Of a stretch of DNA of 12,001 bases, positions 1 to 6,683 are shown piece after piece. The stretch lies in assembly GCA_009783865.1 (NCBI GenBank), contig WRCR01000074.1:1-12001 (forward strand). Direction: 5' to 3'. The notes under the pieces were generated by a model. That model was not told the origin of the DNA and did no database searches. It saw only the letters and a list, made by a program, of their open reading frames with translations. The stretch comes from Planctomycetaceae bacterium (GTDB lineage: Bacteria > Planctomycetota > Planctomycetia > Pirellulales > Thermoguttaceae). The position numbers were made by a program, and so were the translations under genes. The first letter of the stretch is position 1; each line of letters starts with the position of its first letter.

Positions 1-2
1 AA

Positions 3-131
3 CGCGGAGTCGTAGTTGTACGTGTTCCTGAAGGAATCGGTTTTCTTACAATCCTCGCCGGAACCCGCGACCAAAAGACCGCCGAAGATGTCGTTTGGTT
101 CGACAACGCCGTGTTGGTGCGATTGAACTAA
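3..131 (+). CDS. 3' end of an unidentified protein (partial, C-terminal 42 residues)
   Basis: An open frame enters from the left edge and stops at TAA 129-131. It reads as alternating beta-strand-like hydrophobic segments and ends in VWFDNAVLVRLN. A W-F-D-[ND]-hydrophobic ending is common in the last strands of galactose-binding or carbohydrate-binding beta-sandwich domains, so the missing protein could be an extracytoplasmic carbohydrate-active or binding protein. That is inference from a very short tail. The next gene starts 31 bases downstream on the same strand, so it may be the operon member upstream of the FAD enzyme. The gap holds no visible terminator. Confidence 0.6.
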   Translation, partial: RGVVVVRVPEGIGFLTILAGTRDQKTAEDVVWFDNAVLVRLN

Positions 132-162
132 ATCCTGTCCTTATTTAATTGAAACAATAACT

Positions 163-1581
163 ATGCACGATTTTTTATTTGCAATGTTCGTCTCCGAATT
201 GGAAGACGCTGTCGGACGTGAAAACTGTTCGACTCATCCCATCGACAAGTTGACGCACAGCGTTGATTACTTCTGGCTCTCTCGCATGTGGACAGATAGC
301 GGCTGCCGAATGCCGGAAGCCGACGTTGTCGTCTCGCCGAAAGATGCCCAAGAGGTTTCAAAGATATTGAAGATTGCCAACTACTACAAGATGCCCGTGA
401 CAACTTGGGGCGGCGGCGGCGGAACGCAAGGCGGACCACTGCCCGTCTGCGGCGGTATCGTTCTCGATACAAAACGTATGAACCGCATCTGGCAAATCAA
501 TACCGAGTCGATGTACATCGAATGCGGAACCGGTGCGATTTATAAACATATCGAAAATGCCGCCAATGAAAAGGGTTATGCAACAATGCACTATCCGAGT
601 TCGCTGAACTGTTCAACGGTCGGCGGCTTTCTCGCTCATCGCGGCATCGGCGTCGTCTCGACAAAATACGGAAAAATTGACGACATGGTTCTGCAAATGG
701 AAGTAGTGTTGCCCAACGGCGATATTATCGAAACCTCGCCTGCTCCGAAACATGCTGCCGGTCCCGATTTGAATCAGATTTTTATCGGCTCCGAAGGAAC
801 GCTAGGCGTAATGACGAAAGCGCAAATGCGGATTTACGTTCAGCCCGAAACCCGAAGATTTCGGGCGTTTCTGTTCAAGAATATGTCCGATGCTTTCAAA
901 GCGGGAAAAGAAATACTTCAGAAATTCAAGCCGTCCGTGATGCGGTTGTACGATGAAGCCGAGACGGGGTCTATCATCAAGAAAATCATCGGCGTTTCCA
1001 AATCGGGTGCTTTCATGAACATTGCCCTCGAAGGTGTTGCGGATATTGTCGCCGTTGAAGAACGGATACTGCTCGAAACATTCAAGCATTTCGGTGCCGA
1101 AGACCTCGGCAGCGAATACGGTGAAAAATGGTGGAAGGAAAAAATCACGTTCTTCTATCCCGGTCACGCACTCGACCTGCCGTGGATGTTCGGTACTATG
1201 GATACGATTGCGCCGTTTGATAAAATCGAAAAAATCTATTGGGCAATGAAGGAAGCCGTTGAAACGAATTTTCCGATGGCGCGGTTTATCGCTCATTTTT
1301 CGCATTGGTATGAATGGGGCGCAATGATTTACGACCGGTTCATTGTGGAAGAGCCGCCGCAAGACCCGTTGGAAGCCCTGCGGCTGCACAATCAGATTTG
1401 GAACTGCGGTGTCCGCGCCGCATTGGCAAACGGCGGTGTTGTCAACGACCATCACGGAGTCGGAATCAAACTTGGACGGTTGATGAAAGAACAATACGGT
1501 CCAGCGATGCAGGTCTTCGAAGTACTGAAACGCGGACTCGATACGAATAACATTATGAATCCATTGAAACTGGGATTTTAA
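163..1581 (+). CDS. FAD-linked oxidoreductase, GlcD / alkyl-DHAP-synthase-like (FAD_binding_4 family)
   Basis: This 472-residue flavoprotein belongs to the VAO/PCMH family that includes glycolate oxidase GlcD, D-lactate dehydrogenases and alkyl-dihydroxyacetonephosphate synthase. The PCMH FAD-binding domain covers about residues 50-228. It contains a glycine-rich pyrophosphate loop (GGGGGTQGG, 83-91), the family segment around PSSLNCSTVGG (145-155) and GSEGTLGV (209-216). The C-terminal substrate/cap domain ends with NDHHGVG (428-434), holding the paired His typical of AGPS-type enzymes, and the flavin-contacting LDTNNIMNPLKL (459-470). Length and domain order are normal. It has no signal peptide, so it is probably cytoplasmic and possibly membrane-associated through its partner. 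The Fe-S protein starts 14 bases downstream, which argues for a two-subunit dehydrogenase feeding electrons to a quinone or other acceptor. ATG at 184 is an equally plausible start (MFVSELEDAVG); neither has a clear Shine-Dalgarno. The substrate is unknown. The aldolase and kinase downstream suggest a sugar, polyol or sugar acid. Confidence 0.88.
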   Translation: MHDFLFAMFVSELEDAVGRENCSTHPIDKLTHSVDYFWLSRMWTDSGCRMPEADVVVSPKDAQEVSKILKIANYYKMPVTTWGGGGGTQGGPLPVCGGIVLDTKRMNRIWQINTESMYIECGTGAIYKHIENAANEKGYATMHYPSSLNCSTVGGFLAHRGIGVVSTKYGKIDDMVLQMEVVLPNGDIIETSPAPKHAAGPDLNQIFIGSEGTLGVMTKAQMRIYVQPETRRFRAFLFKNMSDAFKAGKEILQKFKPSVMRLYDEAETGSIIKKIIGVSKSGAFMNIALEGVADIVAVEERILLETFKHFGAEDLGSEYGEKWWKEKITFFYPGHALDLPWMFGTMDTIAPFDKIEKIYWAMKEAVETNFPMARFIAHFSHWYEWGAMIYDRFIVEEPPQDPLEALRLHNQIWNCGVRAALANGGVVNDHHGVGIKLGRLMKEQYGPAMQVFEVLKRGLDTNNIMNPLKLGF

Positions 1582-1595
1582 CCATATCGATTAAC

Positions 1596-2693
1596 ATGCA
1601 CTTGTCACAAAAAAATCGTGAAACGGTCGATGCCTGCCGCTATTGCTGGATGTGCCGGCATATCTGTCCGCTCGGAAACGCTACCGGTCAGGAGCGCAAC
1701 ACTGCCCGCGCCCGTGCTTTGGGATTGTCAATGGTATTGCGTGAAACGGAAACACTGGAAAACGTTATCGGCAACGTGTACGAGTGTTCCCTTTGCGGTG
1801 CTTGTACGAAAGAATGTCTGACCGGTTGGAATCCCGTTGCGATGATGCTCGAAGTACGATGTCAAGCGGCACTCGAAGGTGTTCTGCCCGACAATATCCG
1901 CAAGTTGCTCAACAACATCGGGAAAACCGGCAGCATTTACGCTGCACAAACCCTTGCTCCGCAACTGGTTAAGGAAATCGAATCGCTGCCGCCGTCTGCG
2001 GACACGCTTCTTTTTCTTGGTCAACACGCTTTATACAAAAATCCCAATGGAGCAATCGCCGCAATTCGATTACTGAAAAAAGCCGGTGTTAATTTCACGG
2101 TTCACAAAGACGAACCGGACAGCGGATTCGCTCTGCACTTTCTTGCCGGTGCTGCGGAAGAAACACGAAAAGCGATGCAGAACTGTGCAAAACGCCTGAA
2201 CGATTTCAAGACCGTCATCGCTTATGAACCGGACGATGCCAAACTGTTTCTCCGCGAATATAAGGAATGGAACATCGCTCATACCGCCGAAGTTAAGACA
2301 TGGACAACGTTCCTCGCCGACTTGCTCGACTCTGGAACATTGAAACCGAAAAAGAGCGATAAGACGTACACTTTTCAAGACCCGGCTGCCTTGGCACGTG
2401 ATTTGGACGAAACACAAGCGGCGAGAAAAATTTTGTCCGCCTGCGGAGTAATTCGTGAAGTGTTATTGCATGGAAAGGACACGGTGCTTGCTGGTCATGC
2501 TGTGATGACGGAATACCTGCCGGAAACAATGACGCTTGTCGCCGAAAACCGGTGGAACGATGCGGTCAACACCGATGCAGATGTACTTATAACCGCAAGT
2601 TCCGCAGAGTATGCTGCTCTGAAGAACACACAACCGAAAACCATTGAACTTTTATCACTAGAAGAGGTATTATTGCGATGCTGCTCGACCTAA
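1596..2693 (+). CDS. Fe-S electron-transfer subunit with two 4Fe-4S motifs and degenerate CCG domains
   Basis: This 365-residue protein resembles GlcF/LutA/HdrB-type Fe-S subunits. Two ferredoxin-type motifs are intact: C14-x2-C17-x2-C20-x3-C24-P and C64-x2-C67-x2-C70-x3-C74. In known relatives a helical linker leads to two CCG domains whose cysteines bind further clusters. Here the matching segments are recognisable by fold pattern, but the cysteines are gone. LFLGQHALY (139-147) has Gln where Cys is usual, EPDSGF (173-178) stands in for the CCG, and AYEPDDA (209-215) for SCPxC. In the second domain QDPAAL (261-266) replaces DPCxL, LAGH (298-301) replaces CCG, and TASSAEY (333-339) replaces TACPxC. 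The other cysteines (89, 197, 283, 362, 363) fit no motif. It lies 14 bases after the FAD gene and overlaps the aldolase gene by 16 bases, so it is very likely cotranscribed and the electron partner of the FAD subunit. No clear Shine-Dalgarno precedes the ATG. Confidence 0.85.
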   Translation: MHLSQKNRETVDACRYCWMCRHICPLGNATGQERNTARARALGLSMVLRETETLENVIGNVYECSLCGACTKECLTGWNPVAMMLEVRCQAALEGVLPDNIRKLLNNIGKTGSIYAAQTLAPQLVKEIESLPPSADTLLFLGQHALYKNPNGAIAAIRLLKKAGVNFTVHKDEPDSGFALHFLAGAAEETRKAMQNCAKRLNDFKTVIAYEPDDAKLFLREYKEWNIAHTAEVKTWTTFLADLLDSGTLKPKKSDKTYTFQDPAALARDLDETQAARKILSACGVIREVLLHGKDTVLAGHAVMTEYLPETMTLVAENRWNDAVNTDADVLITASSAEYAALKNTQPKTIELLSLEEVLLRCCST

Positions 2694-3520
2694 CAAAAAT
2701 TTTGGACATTGCCGAGGCGAAGCGTTTCGCTGTACCGGCTTTCAATGTTTATAACATGGAAACCGTGATGGGCATCGTCCAAGCGGCGGAAGAAGCGAAT
2801 TCGCCGGTGATTATGCAGACATATTCCCGGCTTTTTGCTTCGGGAACGGCATTTTATGTTGCTCCGATAGTATTAGCGGCGGCGCACGCTGCGAAGGTTC
2901 CCGTCTGTTATCATCTCGACCACGGCGCGGGGCATACGGAAATCGCAAGGGCGTTGCGCTGCGGCTGCACCGGAATCATGTGCGACTGGTCATCGCTGCC
3001 GCTTGAACAAAACATTGCCGAAACGCGGCGGACCGTTGAACTTTGCAAACACACCGGCGTTTCCGTTGAAGGCGAATTGGGATACGTCGGAACGACAAAA
3101 GACGAAATAACGACAGAGTACACCGACGTTGACGAAGCGGTTCGTTTCATTCGCGAGACCGGTGTTGCCGCCCTTGCAATACAAGTCGGAACTGCTCATG
3201 GTCGTTACAAAAAATCACCGCAAGTTGCTGTTGACCGCATTGCAGCGATACTAGCCGAAGCGGAGAAAGCCGGTGTGAATGTTCCGCTCGTTCTTCACGG
3301 CGGCAGCGGGATTCCCGATGAACAAGTCCGCGCTGCCATCGATGCCGGTATCCGAAAAGTCAACTTCGGCACTGATATTTGCTTTGCGTTCTTGGACAGG
3401 ATATTTGAAACCTCGCGGGAAGTGTACGCCATCGACTTGTTCATGAAGGGTGCCGTGCAAGCCGTCAAAGAATTTGCACTGGAAAAAATTCATCTGTTGC
3501 ATGCGGAGGATAAAGCGTGA
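2678..3520 (+). CDS. class II (zinc-dependent) ketose-phosphate aldolase, FbaA/GatY/KbaY family
   Basis: At 280 residues the protein has the normal length for class II fructose/tagatose-bisphosphate-type aldolases, which split a ketose phosphate into dihydroxyacetone phosphate and an aldehyde. Visible active-site elements are YHLDHG (78-83) with catalytic Asp81 and zinc ligand His82, EGELGYVG (131-138), GTAHGRY (171-177) with zinc ligand His174, LHGGSGIP (206-213) with zinc ligand His207 and the phosphate-binding GGSG, and KVNFGTD (227-233). The N-terminal AVPAFNVYN (18-26) is also characteristic. One departure is CDWSSLPLEQN at 102-112: the family usually reads DGSxLPxEEN, and the Gly is Trp here. 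The start overlaps the Fe-S gene by 16 bases, and a GAGG lies about a dozen bases upstream of the ATG. It overlaps the kinase by four bases. Substrate could be a 1-phosphate or 1,6-bisphosphate of a six-carbon ketose, or a shorter ketose phosphate. Confidence 0.93.
   Translation: MLLDLTKILDIAEAKRFAVPAFNVYNMETVMGIVQAAEEANSPVIMQTYSRLFASGTAFYVAPIVLAAAHAAKVPVCYHLDHGAGHTEIARALRCGCTGIMCDWSSLPLEQNIAETRRTVELCKHTGVSVEGELGYVGTTKDEITTEYTDVDEAVRFIRETGVAALAIQVGTAHGRYKKSPQVAVDRIAAILAEAEKAGVNVPLVLHGGSGIPDEQVRAAIDAGIRKVNFGTDICFAFLDRIFETSREVYAIDLFMKGAVQAVKEFALEKIHLLHAEDKA
3505..3510 (+). promoter_or_regulatory. Shine-Dalgarno GGAGGA that fixes the GTG start of the kinase
   Basis: GGAGGA lies six bases before the GTG at 3517, inside the last codons of the aldolase. 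It is the strongest ribosome binding site I see in the window, and it supports the GTG start and the GTGA stop/start overlap. Most other genes here have weak or no recognisable sites. Confidence 0.8.
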
Positions 3521-4410
3521 ACATTGTCGGCATCGGAGCCAACGTTCATGATACGTTAATTCGGCTTTCCGATTTTCCCGTTGAAGATACGAAAATGCCG
3601 GTTGATGCTGTTGTCCCCAGCGGCGGCGGACCTTGTGCGACCGGACTTGTTGCCGCTGCCCAACTTGGAGCAAAAACCGCGTGGCTCGGACAGTTATCGG
3701 ACGACACAGCGGGAACCTTTCTCCTCGATGATTTCCGGCGTTTCGGCGTTTCGACTGACTTCATCGGCATCAAGCCGGGGTATAGTACATTTTCGGCAAC
3801 TGTATTGTTAAACGAAAAGAACGGCAGTAGAACCTGCTTGTTATCTCGCGGAAATCTTCCGCCGCTTGAATTGAATGGCCGACAACTCGATGCGATTGCG
3901 GCATCGCAAATCCTCATGGTCGACGGCAATGAACTTAACGCCGCCGTTGCTGGTGCGCACTATGCCCGAAAACACGGGACAAAGGTTCTCTACGATGCAG
4001 GCGGTTTGTATCCCGATGTTGAACAACTCCTTGCGGAAACCGATTTGCTGATTCCTTCGGAAGAATTTGCGCTGAAATTTACCGGTAAATCAACCGCCGA
4101 AGATTCCGCAAGAGAATTGTTCAAACAATTTCGTCCCGATGTAGTGGTTATTACGCGGGGAAGTCGCGGCGGCATTATTTGTTTGGAAAATACGCTGGAG
4201 ACATATCCGGCATTCGATGTCGAGGTAGTTGACTCCAACGGTGCCGGCGATGTTTTTCACGGTGCGTTTGCGTTTGCCTTCACGTGCGGAATGCCGTTTA
4301 TGGAATGCTGCCGGTTCGCTTCCGCCGCTGCCGCTTTGAAATGTACAAAAATCGGTGCGAGAAACAGCGCACCGTCTTATGAACAAGTCCGATGTTTTTT
4401 GAAGAACTAA
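3517..4410 (+). CDS. PfkB-family carbohydrate kinase
   Basis: This 297-residue ribokinase/PfkB-family kinase would transfer phosphate from ATP to a hydroxyl of a sugar or sugar phosphate. It has the N-terminal GIGANVHDTL (5-14), the first family signature region with GGG (36-38) followed by GLVAAAQLGA (43-52), and the C-terminal signature DSNGAGDVFHGAF (239-251). In the latter G242-A243-G244 forms the anion hole and Asp245 is the catalytic base. VITRGSRGG (211-219) is the usual nucleotide-side strand and loop. Its GTG overlaps the aldolase stop as GTGA, so the two are translationally coupled. A kinase next to a class II aldolase is the arrangement of LacC/GatY-type and related ketose catabolic pairs, so its product is probably the aldolase substrate. 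The exact sugar is not readable. It is the last gene of the operon and ends 16 bases from the convergent NfeD-like gene. Confidence 0.92.
   Translation: MNIVGIGANVHDTLIRLSDFPVEDTKMPVDAVVPSGGGPCATGLVAAAQLGAKTAWLGQLSDDTAGTFLLDDFRRFGVSTDFIGIKPGYSTFSATVLLNEKNGSRTCLLSRGNLPPLELNGRQLDAIAASQILMVDGNELNAAVAGAHYARKHGTKVLYDAGGLYPDVEQLLAETDLLIPSEEFALKFTGKSTAEDSARELFKQFRPDVVVITRGSRGGIICLENTLETYPAFDVEVVDSNGAGDVFHGAFAFAFTCGMPFMECCRFASAAAALKCTKIGARNSAPSYEQVRCFLKN
4347..4374 (-). terminator. putative intrinsic terminator for the minus-strand NfeD unit, inside the kinase 3' end
   Basis: A perfect 7-bp GC-rich stem, CGGTGCG (4353-4359) with CGCACCG (4368-4374), encloses an 8-base loop. Read on the minus strand the stem is followed after one A by TTTTT (complement of 4347-4351). 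That is the form of a rho-independent terminator for transcripts coming leftward from the NfeD-like gene, whose stop codon is about 50 bases before it. On the plus strand the hairpin has no U-run, so it would not terminate the sugar operon. It is embedded in sense codons of the kinase (IGARNSAPS). Confidence 0.6.
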
Positions 4411-4426
4411 TAAACGGGGAAATGTT

Positions 4427-6619
4427 TCATACCTGCGTTTGCCGTACTACCACGCGGTAGCCGATGACTTCAATCACCTCAACGTTCTTGTCCTTTTCGA
4501 TGATGCCGCCGTCCGAAACAACATCGACCGGTTTTTCGTCAAACACCGCTTTGCCCGCAGGAACCAGCGGCGTCAGCGTCTTGCCGCTCTTGCCGAGAAG
4601 ATAAGAATAGTCGGCTAACTTCTCGGTTTCATAAATCAGTTCGGTATCCTTCGGCTTCGTGATTTTATTGACTCTCTTTGATATTGCCGCGCCGATAAAC
4701 AGCGAACCCGTTCCGCAGATAACCAGCACCGTCAATGAATTTTTCGTCTGCGCATATTGATACGAGTTCTGCGGTATGATAAACGTTTGACTCGCCAATA
4801 TGAAAGCACAAATCATCGCCAGCGCACCGCCGATGCCGAAAATACCGAGACCGGGCAAAAGAAAAATCTCGATTAAAACGCAGCCGGCACCTGCTAAAAA
4901 CAGCAGTAATTCCAATGTCGTTGCACTTCCGTCAAGAAAGTGAATCCAGAAGAAGACAACGGTACCCATTATCGCAATGAAGGTTCCGATGCCGATGCCC
5001 GGCGTGTTCAATTCCAGAATCACCGCAAGAATAATGATGGTCAAAATGATTGCCGACATACCCGGACTTCTCAAAGTCCAGAGAAGTTTTTCCGCCCAGC
5101 CGGGTTCTGCCAACCGCGGCTCATCCTGTAATCGATACGCCTGTTTGAATTCGTTAAAGTCCTTGACAGTTTTATCGGTGAAAGAAAATATATCTTTTCC
5201 GCCGATGATTTCAAGGAGTTTTCCGGCATTCTTAACGGTTTGCTCTTTTTTCCACTGCTGTTTATCGGGCTGCTGTTCCAATTCTTCTTCGCAGAAAAAG
5301 TCAGCCAATGTTACTTTGCCTTCTCGAATGTACTTATTGATTTCAATATCGGGGTCGAAAAACGCAGCGGGCATCGACCAGTTTCGGAGTGATTCCTTTG
5401 CTAATGATTCCCGAACAATGCGGTGCGCATCGTCAATCCGCTTCTTGGAAAACACTACCGCTCCATCACCGCCTAAAACGGCGTTATTACCGAGAACGAT
5501 TTCGTCGCAAGCGGCAGCAATCAATGCAGAATCGCTTCTTGCCTGATAAGGAATGTACGCAACGACCCGCACTTTGGAGGAATCAATGTTGTGAACGATG
5601 TACGATGCGATGTTCAACGATGCCTCAAGATTGCCGCCCGGCGAATCAATGCAGATAACGAGGAAATCAATCTTTGCCGCAGGTAATTGTCCAGCCGTGA
5701 TATTCTGCGGCGGTTCAAGAAGGTTCTGAAACTTGCGGATAGTTGATGCTGCATTATCGTTGTTGATGACACCGTTGATATTCACGCGGGCTGCACTGCC
5801 GCTGCGCCGCAGCAGCGGAGCGAATTTTATCGCATTGGGTCGGCAATTAAGATAACTCGCAAGACCGGTGTTGTCTTCAACGATTCGGTCTGCCAAATTG
5901 ATTTTCCTTGCAGTGGTCGCAGAAAACAAGCCCGGCTGTCCCGCAGGAATCAAGGTCTCCGGTTCATCGGAAAGCGTTTCCGTCTGCCGTATTTTCGGCA
6001 ACTCTTCCGGCGAAATGATTCTGGTTCCCTTCTCGGTTTGTACCTGCATCAAGACGGTTTGCGGGTCGAGAATCTTATCGGCAACGGCTTGGGGAATAAC
6101 ATTTCGTTTAGCGGCAATTTCTCGATATGCATTCCGCAGTGTTTCCGTAATGTTTGTTTCGTCAACGGCGGCTTCTCCGAACTCGGCGTTTTCGGATATC
6201 AGCCGCTCGCCGCAAGCAAGGGCTGGTAAAACAGCGTGTCCCTTGACGGTTTGCGGAAAAAATGCAACGGTGCGGATGCCGTTCAACTTTTCGCTGTTCA
6301 AGTATCGTGCTAGTTCATAACAATCGCCGAAGGAACTGCCTCGACCGAAGGTTTCCTGATTGATACCGGTGCGAAGCCGCAGCACGATAACCGGTTTATT
6401 TTCGGCATCGGAATCGGTTTGCTTGCCGGTTTGTGTTCCGATTTCCTGAACGGTATTTTCCAAAGAGCGCAGAATGTTGTCGTTGACTATCGGCAGCGGA
6501 ATATCGAGCAGATATATCGGCGGAGACGCAGCAAGTTTCACTGCCGCTAAAAGAAAAACGGCGGTAAAACAAAACAGACGGAGAACTTGTGAAAAAACAA
6601 ATCGGTTCATTGACTTCAT
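4427..6619 (-). CDS. long NfeD-type membrane protein with two ClpP-like domains (membrane-bound serine protease homolog)
   Basis: The protein has 730 residues, well above the usual 430-450 of long NfeD proteins. Residues 1-32 form a signal peptide or N-terminal anchor. A first ClpP/crotonase-like domain (about 75-190) keeps the fold pattern GHAVLPALACGERL but has Gly127 where the catalytic serine should be. A second (about 275-435) carries the INGVINNDNA and IDSPGG elements. Its helix ARSDSALIAAACDEI places Ser362 at the nucleophile position; a lysine in SKK (391-393) may be the partner base. Residues near 516-645 hold about five hydrophobic membrane segments. The C-terminal NfeD OB-fold (about 673-730) is clear, with GKSGKTLTPLVPAGKAVF and a VVVR end. 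Family members are linked to membrane quality control and often accompany SPFH/stomatin proteins; none is seen here. The upstream neighbour on the same strand is a TIGR03545-like envelope protein. ATG at 6610 is an alternative start. Confidence 0.9.
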   Translation of the reverse strand: MKSMNRFVFSQVLRLFCFTAVFLLAAVKLAASPPIYLLDIPLPIVNDNILRSLENTVQEIGTQTGKQTDSDAENKPVIVLRLRTGINQETFGRGSSFGDCYELARYLNSEKLNGIRTVAFFPQTVKGHAVLPALACGERLISENAEFGEAAVDETNITETLRNAYREIAAKRNVIPQAVADKILDPQTVLMQVQTEKGTRIISPEELPKIRQTETLSDEPETLIPAGQPGLFSATTARKINLADRIVEDNTGLASYLNCRPNAIKFAPLLRRSGSAARVNINGVINNDNAASTIRKFQNLLEPPQNITAGQLPAAKIDFLVICIDSPGGNLEASLNIASYIVHNIDSSKVRVVAYIPYQARSDSALIAAACDEIVLGNNAVLGGDGAVVFSKKRIDDAHRIVRESLAKESLRNWSMPAAFFDPDIEINKYIREGKVTLADFFCEEELEQQPDKQQWKKEQTVKNAGKLLEIIGGKDIFSFTDKTVKDFNEFKQAYRLQDEPRLAEPGWAEKLLWTLRSPGMSAIILTIIILAVILELNTPGIGIGTFIAIMGTVVFFWIHFLDGSATTLELLLFLAGAGCVLIEIFLLPGLGIFGIGGALAMICAFILASQTFIIPQNSYQYAQTKNSLTVLVICGTGSLFIGAAISKRVNKITKPKDTELIYETEKLADYSYLLGKSGKTLTPLVPAGKAVFDEKPVDVVSDGGIIEKDKNVEVIEVIGYRVVVRQTQV

Positions 6620-6652
6620 AAAACAAACGTTATGTACAGCGGTAATAGCAGT

Positions 6653-6682
6653 ATTATAAGGTGTTCGTTATGCGTTTGTCAA
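6653..6682 (-). promoter_or_regulatory. consensus sigma70-type promoter for the NfeD-like gene
   Basis: On the minus strand a perfect TTGACA (6682-6677) is separated by 18 bp from a perfect TATAAT (6658-6653). The predicted start of transcription is near 6646, which leaves a leader of roughly 27 bases before the ATG at 6619. The -35 box begins one base after the stop codon of the TIGR03545-like gene, in a gap of only 64 bases. The NfeD-like gene can therefore be expressed on its own as well as by read-through. Confidence 0.75.
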
Positions 6683-6683
6683 T

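Noticed and set aside
802..1494. Long minus-strand open frame of 230 codons opposite the FAD gene
   Set aside because: It lies wholly antisense to a well-supported FAD oxidoreductase, has no recognisable domain, and is explained by the codon bias of the sense gene.
163..4410. Glycolate utilisation operon (glcDEF)
   Set aside because: There is no glcE-like second flavin subunit, the Fe-S protein lacks CCG cysteines, and aldolase plus kinase do not belong to glycolate oxidation.
4443..4460. CTACC-ACGC-GGTAG hairpin just after the convergent junction as a terminator of the sugar operon
   Set aside because: Only a five-base stem and no downstream U-run; it encodes the conserved YRVVVR end of the NfeD domain.
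4977..5546. Plus-strand open frame of 189 codons inside the NfeD-like gene
   Set aside because: Antisense to a clear NfeD/ClpP-domain protein; the composition is rich in Ser, Arg and Asn without any motif, as expected for a shadow frame.
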